Shown: positions 11,314 to 23,290 of the stretch, piece by piece
Numbering within the stretch: position 1 is the first letter of the stretch
How the letters are laid out: every line of letters begins with the position of its first letter
Assembly: GCA_907165135.1 (NCBI GenBank)
Contig: OU015569.1
Location: forward strand, 2,976,001 to 3,040,000
Direction of reading: 5' to 3'
Length of the DNA stretch: 64,000 bases
Source of the DNA: Oikopleura dioica
Taxonomy: Eukaryota > Chordata > Appendicularia > Copelata > Oikopleuridae
Program-made: the position numbers and the translations under genes
Notes under the pieces: generated by a model
Seen by the model: the letters and a program-made list of their open reading frames with translations, nothing else
What the model was told of the DNA's origin: nothing
The model's database searches: none

Positions 11314-12036
11314 CTTAATCGCGACGTTAATTTTCAACGTATATAAAACATGATATAAACCAAAGAACAGGAGCTTTCTTATCTTTCCCAAGTAAGGTTT
11401 TATCAGCCCACAAAAAGAGCACTTTCAAGAGTTTGTTCCAAGAAAAACGCGTTCTAAAGCAAATTTAGGACTCCTAAAAATCCATTTGCAGCTTTCTAAA
11501 AGCTGATAAAAATCAACGTTGATAATTTAAGGGTGCTCTTAATATGCAACTAAATCATAAGGATGTAAAAGGTAGCCTGGAGGGTTTAAATGGCAGTCGT
11601 TCGAAGAGGGTTCATGATTGCTGATAGTGCGTTTATGCATAACGAAGTTTTGTAGAACACGAAAAAGGGGTTGATTTCGGAAAAGAAGACAAGTTAGGAT
11701 GGAAGGAGTGACCGATCGCGCTTATCAACGCTCGATTCAATAAACGGAAACTCGCTCGTTGAACCTTTGGCCCTCTCTTTTCGGTGAAGCTTCATCAAGA
11801 CTTGTTAAAAATGCGAACTGTTACGAGAAATGGTGTCTAGAAATTCGCATAGAAGCTGTTTCTTTAGTGGGCTCCGTAGAAGCAGCGGATTAGTACGAAA
11901 GAAAAGCAGCAGCTTAAGCTTTTGCTCTCAGAGATCAGCCGCCTTCAGAGCCGGAAGATTTACTCTTCTACTAGAATTAGAAGACAGCTCGGCTCGTGTT
12001 GAATTGAGCAAACGTGATATACTTTAACTTGCTTAC

Positions 12037-13302
12037 CTGAGATTTCCCAGCGATGTTGATCCCGATGGCGGGCAGGCTCGGCAGGTGCGTTGTTGTTTTT
12101 GTGGAAAGAGTTCTGCTTGGCGAAAAACTTCGTTTTTCTTAAAAACCCAGTCAACGAGGGAAAGAGGCTGAGAAAGCGATGATGACTGATTCGGACAGTG
12201 ACCAAAACTGTAAGAAATATTTGCGGTTTTTAATCATACCGCGGAGATAACGTTCAAGATACCGAAATATTACGTTGAGGTTCATTTTTGACATAGAACG
12301 TTTTCGCTAATAGCTATTTTTATACTTTAAGTTTGCGAATTAGCAGTAATACTTAAAAATCCTCAAGTCAAGTTATTCGGGTTAGAGCGTATTGATTTAA
12401 ACAAGGCGAGCTTACCGAGGTCTTCGGGGCGAATTCTGCGGTTGCTGAGGCACCTGTTCTTGAAAGCCTAAGGAACCTTGTTGCGGAATATACTTTGAAA
12501 AGGTTAACACGAGTTTTCTTTATTCGCGAATTTGGTTATTTAAGTGCGCGTACGTGTTTATCGAGAAGTACTGGCTCAGAAGCAAGATGAACGCGTAAGA
12601 CTGAGTCCGAGTACCGTGTTATGCATAGAAACATGCTCAACACGTGAAAGCTTCCCTTTATTCATTTCAATTGAACAAGCGCCTTGTGTAACGAAAACGG
12701 AGCGCTCTGCTTACACTAAACATCAAGAGTTGCCATTTCCTACCTTTGATGATATCAGCTCCTTAGAAATTTAGTGCTATTATCGTTTAAAAAGGTTATT
12801 GTTTGACAAATAATCAGGAAGGCCGGATGAACTTTTACTTGAAACCTTCTTCTCCTTTTATCAAATAAGGGTATCATAACGGTAACTCTGGAAAAAAAGT
12901 CTTGTTTATACTGAAAATTAAAGATGTCTAGTCTATTTTTAAAAAGACTTTCGTAACTGTAACCATTCTAGTTGAGCTTCAACTATTGATGGCAAAATAA
13001 ACGTAAGCTGAGTTCAATAAGTTTTTATGTAACTTCACTGCCCTTTAACATCCCCGTATTTTACCACATACACGGGTCAGTACAACGTAGCAGCTCGCAT
13101 AACTGACGCTTCTTGGAATGTGTAATTCCGAGCGCTCAAGACCTTGATCGAACCGCAATAACTAGTAATAAAGTTTTGATTTTTTTGTTAACCAAGCCTG
13201 AGGAACTTGAGGTTGCTGCTGCTGCTGTTGGGATTGTTGAGGATATTGCTGGTATTGGTAGCCAAGAGCGAGCGGGACAAACACGGACTTTTCGAGCTTC
13301 AT
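12037..13302 (-). CDS. Possible 5' exons, Gln-rich, of the CUB protein or a separate gene
   Basis: On the minus strand, 13302-13193 begins with ATG (MKLEKSVFVPLALGYQ, perhaps a short signal peptide) and runs into a Gln-rich stretch (YQYQQYPQQSQQQQQQ). A second Gln/Pro-rich piece lies at 12473-12422 between splice-like sites. An exon ending at 12037 (WEIS, phase 1) could enter the CUB exon at 11313. I could not make all phases agree across the three pieces, so their order and whether they belong to the CUB gene are unproven. Confidence 0.3.
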
Positions 13303-13765
13303 TCTCTGTTGAAATCTCTTTACATATGAATTGTCTGTCTACGACTGTACTTGGTAAACTTTTGAGTACGATTTTTTTGGTGCTGGTGCGCGAAGGTAGC
13401 GAAAAAAGTGCTCCCTGGCGCCTCGGGGAAACAGAGACGGGAAGGTGGGGAGGAGCTTCTCCGAATTTCGGAACGAAGACCCCCGGGGGTGCAGGCAACA
13501 GCACCAGCCTCAAAAACGTGCACGGGCGACAATTTATTCTCAAGATTAAAGAAAACCAGCCAGACTTGAGCGAAACCTTTTTAACTCGAAATAACAAACA
13601 CTACACGCTAAAGTATCGAAAATACTATTCTTTGATCCTTCATTACAAGATGGCAATAAATGAATAAATTTCACAAATTCACCAATGACTAAATTACGGC
13701 TTTTTATATTTAATCAATCAAGCGTCTTTTCATGGCCGAAATAAAGAATAAATGAGGACAATGAG

Positions 13766-14102
13766 ATGATTTTTTCAGCGCGCAGATTATTTTTGATTTT
13801 GATCCTCTTCGGCTTCCTGGTCTTTTTTCTTCTAAATTTGTCGGTCAACGCTGCTGATGACGAAAAAAGAGAAGGTAAGTTTGACAATAGTACATTTTTC
13901 TAATTAAACGATAAGTGTTTCTAATGTAATAATAATGCAAATTAACGCGAAGGGGTTTTCAACAGAGATGCTGCATAATTTCCGCATAGTTAACAAAAGT
14001 ACGTGTCCAAAAATGTTCGCGCAAATGTTTACAGTCGGGATTTGTATGATTTGGATGGTGTTTTTATTTGGCGAAAGCAAAGTCCATTTGGTTAAACTTT
14101 AA
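13766..14102 (+). CDS. Small two-helix membrane protein, unknown
   Basis: Exons 13766-13874 and 13966-14102 join in phase 1 to 81 residues. The N-terminus is a strong hydrophobic segment (LFLILILFGFLVFFLLNL) after a basic pair, usable as signal peptide or membrane anchor. A charged loop (DDEKREEMLHNFRIVNKS) and a second hydrophobic helix (FTVGICMIWMVFLFG) follow. The overall plan resembles tiny secretory-pathway proteins such as TMEM167/Kish, but the similarity is too weak to name it. The intron is GT-AG, 91 nt. Confidence 0.5.
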
Positions 14103-14172
14103 CCTGGAGGCGTGTGTTCCGCCGCGCCGGATTCCTAAGCATCAGTTTCTGAATAAAGAAATTGTAGAGAAC

Positions 14173-14855
14173 ATGTTTCGCTTTACTGCCCTTGGTTAGT
14201 AACATTTCCTCCTTGATTGCGGCCGAATTTGATTTTTAGCCCGCCCCGCTCTTGCCCGCGCCGTCTCTGTCAGACCTTTGAGTGTTTCTGTCCAGAACCT
14301 CCTCGGCTCCGACGCCGTCTTCGCCAAGATGGGTGACAAGATCGACGCCGCCGCCGTTGCCAAAGTCAAGGTATTCAGCAAATTTAATTAAAATCAGCTG
14401 ATTTTTACCCAAAACGTCACAGACTGGACAAGAGTCTGAGCAAAATTATTTCTAATTTCAATGACGCAATGGAAAAATCTATAGATAAATGCCAAGGAAT
14501 TCCTTTTCAGTCTTGAACCAGGACGCATATTTTTGATCTGAAAGCTCAAGACAATAAGAACAACAAGGACTATCTTTATGTTGTCTGAGTTTGTGTTTAG
14601 GGTGTCTTCCGATTCGACATCCAGGAGAAGAAGAAGACCGTCAAGACCTGGACTGCTGATCTTAAGAACGGTGACGGATCCTTGGTCGAAGGCGAGGGAA
14701 CTAAGCCAGACGTTACTATCATCGTTTCCGACGAGGACTTTGTCAAGCTTGCTGCTGGAGAGCTCGACGCACAGAAGGCCTTCTTCTCCGGAAAGCTCAA
14801 GGTCAAGGGAAACATCATGCTTTCCCAGAAACTCGGCGCCATCCTCAAGAACTAA
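14173..14855 (+). CDS. SCP2-domain (sterol carrier) protein, probably mitochondrial
   Basis: Three exons (14173-14194, 14240-14370, 14601-14855) give 135 residues. After an Arg/Ala-rich N-terminus of mitochondrial-targeting type (MFRFTALARPALARAV) comes a single SCP2 domain: VFAKMGDKIDAAAVAKVKG, VFRFDIQEKKKTVKTWTADL, KPDVTIIVSDEDFVKLAAGE, FFSGKLKVKGNIMLSQKL. The domain binds sterols or fatty acyl groups in a hydrophobic tunnel. Vertebrate SCP2 carries a peroxisomal C-terminal signal; here the end is ILKN with no SKL-type signal, so mitochondria or cytosol are more likely. The reading frame is conserved throughout and the model is firm. Confidence 0.9.
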
Positions 14856-15302
14856 TTTACACTGTAATTCTCACTCTGACTAAAATAAATACGAATTTAA
14901 ATTTGTGTACTGTTTGTATTTACGACTAAATAACTTTAGTTCTTAAGAAATATCTATTTTTAAAAACCGTAGAAAGTTCGGACAGGTCATAAGCGCGCTT
15001 CTTCGAAAAGTCTCTAGACATATTGTTATCCTTTGGGCGCAGCGCGCGCTTCACGGCAGAGCGGAGGAGCGCAGCGAGAGAAAGAGAGAGACTGAATATC
15101 GGTTTTTTATGACCAAATTACATTCCAGAACCATTACTGTACAGCTGAACACTCACAAAATGTTTGAATTTAGGGTTAGCAGCCACTCTACTTGTCCCGG
15201 CGCTGATTTTTCCACCCTTTTTTCAAAAATTTTGCCATTTTTTCCAATTATTCTAAAATCGTTCTCTCTTTCAGACGAATTCTTGATTTTTCATCGTTTA
15301 CC

Positions 15303-17430
15303 ATGGCTGAACCGGGAAACAACGCTTCTAATTACAACGAGAACAATTTTGGGACGGCTACACACGTGTGCATGACGCATTGTCTCATAGACTTTTTTTG
15401 CGATACAGTTTGTTTGAAAACATGTTACGTAACTGTGTAACCGCCAGTAGACTACCGCAACTTTATCCAGCAGGGTGTCCCCATCGCTGGCACCAACGAA
15501 GTCATCGTGAAAAATGAGGAGTTACCTCAGCAACAAGTTCCCATGTGGGACAACGAGCAAACGGCCACGCTGACCGAGTGCAAGGAAGAACCTGAAGATG
15601 AATACATCCCACAGGTCGAGGGATGCTCCAGTAACTCTTTCGCAGCAACCGAGCCTGTGGATCATCCCTCGTAGCCGGTCAAAAATGATGGACAACAAAT
15701 TGTTATCGCCGACGACGACGAGATCGCTCCCAATTACGTGCAGCCAAAGTTTCATCAGCAACAGTTTAACCAGCAACAGCAGTTCCCTCAAATGTTCTAT
15801 CATATGCAAAACAACCAGACTGTCTATCAAGATCAGCAGCATCACTCTGGACAGTGGCAACAACAACAGGCTTGGCAGGCAAGCTTATTTATTCCAATTC
15901 AAATCGAACGTCCTTTTAGCAGCAAACTGGCCATCAATACCAGCAGTATTCGCCTTTTGTTAAAATGGGCCTGCAAAACAGCAATGAACAACTGTTCCAG
16001 CAGTACCATCAGGGACAAGCAACGACAACTTACAGCACAGCATCTTTCAATGCTCAGCATGGACTCAATATGCATCAGCAGGTTAAAACACTACTTTTTT
16101 TTTCTTCAAGGAGTCTCAGCAAGTCCTCTTTTCTAAATAAGATTTAGCAGGGATGCGTGCCTGTTACTAGCCTTCCAAGCTCAAACTTCATGATGAATTC
16201 GCAGACTCAGGTACCGTTCAAAAACTATTGATAAGTGTAAATTGGCTTCAGGGGCATAATTCGTCAGGCGTCCCTATCAAACAAGTCTTTACTAATTACC
16301 AAGGTAATTCTTGCTTTTCATCTGGATGATATTAATTCATCCTCCTAGGGCAGCAGCTATTCGGACAGCAGTTTAATCAAGGCACTCAACCAAGCATCGT
16401 GATTCAATCTCATCCAAATCATGAGATGTTTAGCGAGGGAACTGGCGAGGAAATGTTCACTCTCCAGCCAGCCATGCCCAATCTCAATGCTAGTTATGGA
16501 AACTTCGTTGAAGACCCCTCAAACTTGTCGAATGAAGAAACCACCACGATCAAACAAGAAGATTGTGATGATGAAGAGAACAATGATGAGCCTGCGCTTG
16601 AACTCAGCACAACATTCGAGAACACCAAAGCTATGAAAGACCACGTCTACTATCGTAAACGCCAAACTTTTATCAAAATAAGCAATCAGTTGTTTAGTTA
16701 AGGATTTAATTAACGACCTCGTGCTCCAAACGAAAATTCACGCGAAAAACTCTGGCCGCTATCGAAAAGCCTGTCAGGACCACGACGATATGCTGCCTGA
16801 TGTTGCTTACGCCGAGTGCAAATCTTTATGTTACAAGACACTCCCAGAGGAATCAGAGTTAAAAGATCAAATTAATCTTATATCATTTATCCAATTATTT
16901 ATATTCTATTCTAACTCGGCATAGATGGCCAGGGACCCACCAAAACTAAACGCAACTCAAATGCGCAAGCTAAACAAGGCATTCAACTCCGTAAGTTGAT
17001 AAATTACGCTCGAAGAATACCACTTTCTTTCAGTTGAAGATCAAGGATAAGCCGGAGCTGCCGGAAATGAAAACTGCTCTCAAAGTTATGTGCGAAATCG
17101 GTAAAATCGATGACGGCGTGGAGCAATTGATTGAGGAATTATGTTTGTACTTCTTATAAGACTTATTGAATAGCGTTTTTAGACACACATCCAGAAGGCT
17201 TTGATGCTTACTGGAATATGCTGAACTCAGGTCAAAAGAAGTGGTTCAACAAAAACCGTAGTCTTGAAGAGAACAAGGTGGTTCCCCGCCCTTCACGTAA
17301 AATGGGTCGACCACGAACAACCCCAACCGTCCGACGTTCTCCTAGAGGCAAAAACAAAAATAATAATGCCAAGAACAAGAAGGGAGAAAAAGCTCAAGAA
17401 GATGCTAAAGCTGGTTCAAAGAAGAAGTAA
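15303..17430 (+). CDS. Gln-rich nuclear protein with AT-hook-like tail
   Basis: A multi-exon gene starting MAEPGNNASNYNEN. Acidic, SUMO-like sites (IVKNEE, TIKQED, CKEEPEDE) are mixed with long Gln-rich runs (FHQQQFNQQQQFPQMFYHMQ, HQYQQY). A conserved-looking helical block (KIHAKNSGRYRKACQDHDDM) follows, then a basic domain ending in KMGRPRTTPTVRRSPRGK, an AT-hook-like element, and a Lys-rich tail. This suits a chromatin or transcription factor; no known family was recognised. One intron (15879-15922) has a GC donor. Between 16861 and 16924 an AT-rich 60-nt stretch ends in TAG directly before ATG GCC; it is either a GA-AG intron or the boundary of two genes. The second exon junction near 15380-15450 is uncertain. 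Confidence 0.6.
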
Positions 17431-17760
17431 AATATGAATGAGAAGGCCGTCTTTATTCTCTCCCATTTATTTTTATATTCAAACACTTTTAACTGCCACA
17501 ATTATATTTTTCTATTCAAAATATATATTTAAAGTAAAGTCACTTTGTTTCTGAAAAACAAGGTTTCCCCATTGATTTCAGAAAGGCTCCCCTTTTCTTG
17601 CAGACTTCATCACAAAGAAATCAAGAGTTTTTAATGTTGATCGGTTCAAAGATGATATTCCTCTTGTCACAAGAGTCTTGTGACTTACCTTAATCCTTGA
17701 GAAAGATGCACCTGCATCTTACAGATCAAAACACGGCAAGAGGTCCATTTAATTTAAACA

Positions 17761-18680
17761 ATGAAGCTCTCGCTTGCCCTTTTCTCCTCCGTTTTCTGTG
17801 ATACTCTTCCTTACGACACGCAATGCACATCAATCGGTGGTACTTGTACTGATTACAGATATCTAACTTGCATTGCCGGATATGCAACAGGAAAGTGCAA
17901 CGGCGATAACAACAGAAAATGCTGTCTGCCTTGTGATACTAGTTGTCAATTAAAGGTGACGGGAGAAATATATAACTTGAAAAGAGATAAATTGAAATCA
18001 AGGAAGAAAGCGACAGTTTGAACGACGGAAAGTGTACTTCCGCCGGCGGCGAGTGCAAGCACAACACAAACTATTGCAATGGATATTACTCGTCTGGTCT
18101 TTGCGGTGGCGGATCAGCTCGGCAATGTTGTAAAACGGGCTCAACAAACTGCGAGTTGCTCACTTATTCGAACACGTGGGTGAAAGGATACAATGGACTC
18201 ACAGTCAAGATTGATCAGGGATTCAAATCCGCCATGGACACAATGAACAATTACGCGGGACAGTGCGGTGTGACTGTTTATGTTACTCATGCATTCAGAA
18301 AAGAAGGTTCATCCTTACTGTTGACGTCGTAGCGTCATTAAATAATCTAGGACAAGAGATCGGAGGTACAGTTGTGCCACCAGCAAGCCACAGCAACCAT
18401 TTGACTGGCCATGCAATTGACATGAATCTGGACACTCCGAGAGGCTGGTGCAATAGCTCTTGCTTGGCTGCCGAGTCGAACACCAATGCCAAATGCTTCA
18501 CTGATAAGGTACAGATGCTAGCGTAAGCGATTTACTTATTATTTTCAGATTATTGCAAACGCTGGTTTGCGGTGGGGCCAGAGTTTTAACGACCCAGTCC
18601 ACATTGACGATAATCTATGGTACTCGAATTCGAACACTTGGACTGATCTTTACTACAAACATCAAAATTCTTGTTCTTAG
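17761..18680 (+). CDS. Secreted M15-type peptidoglycan peptidase with two defensin-like modules
   Basis: Exons 17761-17955, 18003-18306, 18351-18508 and 18549-18680 join in phase to 262 residues; the introns are 47, 44 and 40 nt, host style. A signal peptide (MKLSLALFSSVFC) leads to two copies of a six-cysteine module (C-x6-C-x7-C-x8-C-x7-CC, with GG before the second Cys), the spacing of beta-defensin folds. The C-terminal part matches peptidase family M15 (L-alanyl-D-glutamate or D-Ala-D-Ala endopeptidases of bacteria and phages): SNHLTGHAIDMN supplies zinc ligands His183 and Asp190, and GLRWGQSFNDPVHID supplies His237. It should cut peptide bridges of bacterial cell walls outside the cell, for defence or digestion. 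Origin by transfer from bacteria is likely for the M15 part (inference). It faces the HSF gene tail to tail. Confidence 0.85.
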
Positions 18681-18898
18681 TTTCTTCCTGCTCCTGAAAT
18701 TTGAATAGAAACAGACTCGAATCGTTTTATTTCGGAGAAAGTTTCCTCGAAATAAAGACTCTTAATTTTGAGCATGAAATTTATTACGCGGCGGGATGAA
18801 ATTTACGAATTAAAAAATAGAGTCTTACAGTGATAAATAAAAAATAAATGCAGTGATGTAAGAAAATAGTTAAAAAAAAAATAAAAAAGAAGAGATCT

Positions 18899-21800
18899 TT
18901 AGAAATCGAACAAATCGTTGTTCTTCGGAGGGTTGTTTTCTGTTTCTTCACCGATATTGACTATAAAGTGAGTTTCGTTTTGTTCACAGCTGAAATTGTT
19001 TACCTGGCTCTGGGTTCTTGTCAGGCAGCGTATTGAGCCATTCGTTGATGTCTACGTACTGCTGATCGGTGATAACTAAAGATATTCAAAGGTAACTTAA
19101 ATTCTGCGCGCTCGCGATGGTACCTTCTTGCTTCAGAGGAAACTGAGGAGCAGTAGAAGTTGAGGAAGCTGGTGGGGCGTGAAAATGCGCACTTGTAGAC
19201 GGAGCTTGCCAATGCGCACTTGAAGAGGGAGCTTGCCAATGTGCGCTTGAAGAGGGAGCTTGCCAATGTGCACTTGTTGATGGTGCTTCGAAATTGGGAA
19301 ACTGCGGAGCAGCAAAACTGGAGGCAGCTGGTGGAGCATCAAAATGCGCGCTCGAAGACGGAGCTTCAAAATGTGCGCTCGTAGACGGAGCTTGAAAGTA
19401 TGCGCCAGTAGTTGGGGCTTGATAATGCGGCGCACTTGTAGATGGAGTTTCAAAGTTTTGAAACTGTGGAACAGTGGAAGAAGTTGATGGAACCTCATTA
19501 TTTGAATTGCTTTCTTCTAGTTTCACAGCCTAGATTAATAGATATTGACAAGAAGATGAATAGGCACTCTCACTTCGAAGTAAGCCGTCTGTTCGCCTCG
19601 AGAGTTCAAAATTGGCTGGACGACTGTCATTTGACCGGAGAGAAGGGGAAAGTCCGTGATTGGGACCTGAGACTGCATTCCCATTCCGGGAGTAATCGGG
19701 TGGAACTGCGGCTGGATGTTCTGGTGATCGTACTGCTGAATCTCCCATGATGGGGGCTACATTTTGTTGTTATTGATAACTCGGAAATTGATTGTTACCT
19801 GAACCCATTGCTGATTGTTCATTCCATCATGGTGGAAGTATTCTTGATTGTGAGTGGTGGACTCAGTAAGAATATATTCTTCCGCGGCTGGTGGAGCTTG
19901 AAGTTCGAATTGTCTTGTGGGCATGCGATCGGCTGGGTTTGGAGGCTGGTTCAGTTGCTTCTGCTAAAAAAGGACATCAACACTTGCATTGATTTGAATA
20001 AATACCCCGCGGAAGCTATGCTGAGCCTGGGCCTTCTCCTCCTCTGCCACCCTTCGCCTTTGTTCCCTAACTTCCTCAGCCAGTTCAATAGCCTTGGCTG
20101 AGCCGTTTCGGAGAATCCATTTGAGCAGTTCTGGTTTAGCACGCTGGAAGAAGCCGTATTGATGAAGATAGAAGGAGACGTTGTTTGGGTCACTTCCCTC
20201 CTCTTCATTGCGTTTTCTTGAGAGAAAATACGTAAGGAAGGCTTCTTTGGTTTCAGGGATAAATTACCTGAAGCCGTAGAGGTTTAATTGACGGATGAAA
20301 CTAGCAAATTCTTTCGTCTGAATAGGCGCCTTCTCCGCCTTTGGCCGTTGGAGAAATCCCTCGTCGAAAGCTTCGCGCTCGATGACAAAGTATTCCCCAT
20401 ACTCACCCCAGTAGATGAAGGGGTACTCGCTTTCGCTGCTCACAATTTCATAGAGCTTCTGCACAAAAGGCTGGACTCCGTCAGCTGGCTTTGGCTTCTT
20501 TGGCTTTGGAGCGGCAGCTCTTGGCGCAGCGCGCTTTACAGCAGTGGTTTCTCGTCGTTTCACTGGAGCTCTTCTTGGGGAGGCGGAACACGCTTTCGGT
20601 TCCCGAGATTCTTGGGAATCGTTAACTCTGGTTTGCAAAGAACAGAGGCTTACATTAATAATCTTCTCAGACATTCGGATCTTCGCCAACGCTCGTTCCA
20701 TGTGCAGTTTACACGCCAAGGTGAACCGGTCATCATCATCTAACTCGTCTTCTTCGTCGCTCGCCAAGAAAATGGTCTTTTAGGGAATCAGATATTTTTA
20801 AGAAGGCTCATTTAAAATGTGACTGTAAACGAGAATGTGCTTTCGTCAAGTCTTACCGATAAAACTATCTTCCCATTCCTCATTCACGAATTCAACGTCT
20901 GAATCAGATTCAAGATCGGACGAAGAGACGATCGACTCAGTCAGAGTCGATTCCTTCAAAAAATTAACATTTATAATTCCTAAATTCTCTTCGTTGACTT
21001 CAAAGATCGTCCTTACCTCAGAAGAAGCGGGAACTGTGTCTTTTTCAGCGTCAAAAATGATGCACGGATCGACAGAGGTTTCCATTTTTTTCGGTGGAAC
21101 CTGGTCAGAAACAGTCTTTTCCTATAAAAACAAGTTAGTATCTTCAGACTCCCTTCCTTGACTTCAAAAACCCATCGCTACCTGAGGAGAAGCAGACACC
21201 TTGTCATTTTCGACGTTCTCGGGGTCGACAATGATGAATGGATCGACAGAGGTTTCCATTTTTTTCGCTGGAAGCTGTTCAGTAACAGTCTTTTCCTATA
21301 AGAAGCAATTATTATTCTCAAATTCTCTTCGTTGACCCCCTCAAAAACCCATCCTTACCTGAGGAGATGCAGGAAGTTTGTTGTTTTCAACATTTTCGGC
21401 GGAGAAAATCATGAACGGATCGACAGAAGTTTCGATGTTTTTGGATGAAAGCTGGTCAGTCACAATCGTTTCCTATAAAAACCAATTTGTATCTCCAAAT
21501 TCTTTAGAAACCCATGGTTACCTGAGGAGAAGCAGGCACTTTCTCTTTATCAACGTTTTCGGCGGAAAAAATGATGAACGGGTCGACAGAGGTGTCCATT
21601 TTTTTCGATGGAAGCTGTTCAGTCACAGTCGTTTCCTTTAAAAACCAGTCAGTATCGTCAAAGTTTGAAGTTCAAACTCTTCGTTGACCCTCTCAAAAAC
21701 CCACCCTTACCTGAGAAGATGAAACTTTCTCGGTTTTGACGTTTTCAGCGGAGAAAATGATGAACGGATCGACAGAGGTGTCCATTTTTTTCAATGAAAG

Positions 21801-21989
21801 CTGGTCAGTCACAGTCGTTTCCTATAAAAACCAGCTTGTATCTCCAACTTCTTTTCGATGACGTCAAAAAACCACCGTTACCTGGGTAGGAGCAGGCACT
21901 TCGACGTTGTCGTTTTCGATATTTTCGGTGGAGAAGATCATGAACGGGTCGGCAGAAGTTTCCATTTTTTCCGGTGAAAGATTTTCCAT
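18899..21989 (-). CDS. Heat-shock-factor-type transcription factor with duplicated N-terminal exons
   Basis: Fourteen exons (21989-21882, 21821-21711, 21635-21522, 21472-21359, 21295-21182, 21121-21017, 20953-20857, about 20751-20268, 20216-20006, 19963-19799, 19756-19574, 19529-19124, 19075-19004, 18960-18899) join in phase to 781 residues. The first six each encode one copy of a METSVDPFIIFSAEN repeat. An acidic patch and Lys/Pro/Ala-rich linker follow, then the HSF DNA-binding domain at about residues 350-445: PFVQKLYEIV, FIYWGEYGEYFVI, FASFIRQLNLYGFR and FYLHQYGFFQRAKPELL. The last piece resembles HSF5/HSFY rather than HSF1. After a short coiled region the tail holds a SUMO-like VKLEE and many AP(S)STSAHWQ repeats. 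It should bind DNA in the nucleus; targets are unknown. Confidence 0.9.
19195..19290 (-). repeat. 27-nt tandem coding repeat (AHWQAPSSS)
   Basis: Within exon 12 of the HSF-type gene a 27-nt unit coding AHWQAPSSS recurs three times almost unchanged, with more diverged copies (AHFEAPSSS, AHFDAPP) on both sides up to about 19430. It is likely to vary in length between individuals. Confidence 0.8.
21017..21989 (-). repeat. Six tandemly duplicated exons in the HSF-type gene
   Basis: Six exons of 105-114 nt, separated by introns of about 50-75 nt that are also alike (each donor begins GTARSSRTGGG or similar, each acceptor is a variant of TTTATAG), encode homologous units with the core TSVDPFIIFSAEN. 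All exons are phase 0 at both ends, so any number can be spliced together without breaking the frame. Confidence 0.9.
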
Positions 21990-22704
21990 AATTAACTACG
22001 GTTCAGGATGCGTTCTGAAATCAAGGACTCTTTAAAAATGATCCACGGTTAGGGCTGTTAACTCATGGGCTGGCAATCGGGCTTTTTTTGCCAAAAATCT
22101 ACGTTTTTTTTCACTTTGCTTCCGAATTGCCACTTTTTCGGTATTTTCCCGAATAAATCACGTTAGTTACCAGTCCTGACTGTACTTCGACATTACTGAC
22201 AGCCCTGACTATCCTGAGACAAAGTTTCGAAGAAATTTTTGAAAATTTTACTTGTTGTTTAAAGCTTAATTTAATTAAATGACTCACAATGAGTAATCAA
22301 CCGAGGCAGTACCTAATCACGAAAAAAGGATTATCCATATTTACGTTTTTATCTCTTCAACTTACGTTTCCAAGGTGAGAAATCGGTGTTTCCTTCAGCG
22401 TGGCTGCGGTGGAATGAGCGCATTCTGACTTTTTGAAAACAAGAAACAAAAGTTCTAGAGAACCGAATGCAGTTGCGGCGCGCGCCGCTCCAAGTCTCGG
22501 AGTCTCGGAGTCAACAATTATGAAGAAAAAAAATCAAAAAAATGGTTATTATTAACTTTTGATGAAAATTAACAATATGAGTATGATAAGTTATAAGAGA
22601 TAACATCAATTAATTAAAAATTTATTAATATTGATAATTTGAATAATAATTATTAATAATTAATAAGATAATAACATATTTTTTAATAAAAATTACACAT
22701 CCTA

Positions 22705-22930
22705 ACGGGTAATTTCCTTTAAAACGGCGCCATTTTAACGGATTTATTATTCCTCAGGTCACCAAAATAACGGATTTTAGAGTCTAAAATTTAGACCACC
22801 AGATTTGATAAATATACTTTAAAATTTTATAGAAAAATCCGTTGGAAAAGCGATCTTCTTGAGAAATCATAAACCCGTTAAAATGGAAATATCTTTGAGG
22901 AATTCGCCCGTTAAGATGCGACCCCCTATA
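22705..22930. mobile_element. Foldback element, copy 1 (CCATTTTAACGG family)
   Basis: The left arm (TAACGGGTAATTTCCT, then CCATTTTAACGGATTTAT) is an inverted copy of the right arm (ATAAACCCGTTAAAATGG, then GCCCGTTAAGATGCG). The arms cover most of the 225 bp. There is no coding capacity. Confidence 0.65.
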
Positions 22931-23290
22931 AATTTCAGGTTGATTTTCAAATCAATTTTCTTCGAGAGAGAGAATTAATTACTGTAAATAAGGAGTTGGC
23001 AATAACCAAACAGGTTTCTAATAAGTGGACAAAAGTAAGTACCTATTCTAGTGCAGCGTGACAAAGAAAAGAGACCGACCCTGCGCTGAATTATATATTT
23101 TCAGTGACAATGTACAAACCTTTTTAAAAATTAAGCCTCAGTACAGACAACAGGCAACTTAGCCATGGAAATTGCGAAAACTTAAAACAGAGAAAACGCT
23201 GGAAAATCACTGTCACTGCTAGAACTCGCGCCAGGTATTGAAAAACTAGAGTTTTTTTTAGCATTTCTGAGTCGTTTTCATTGTGAATTA

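Noticed and set aside
12544-12774. 76-codon plus-strand frame
   Set aside because: No splice or domain support, and the composition is that of noncoding sequence.
13113-13667. 184-codon plus-strand frame
   Set aside because: It overlaps the minus-strand Gln-rich exon; the Ala/Val run is the shadow of that Gln tract.
16925-17430. Homeodomain reading of the WFNKNR segment
   Set aside because: KKWFNKNR resembles homeodomain helix 3, but helices 1 and 2 and their spacing do not fit.
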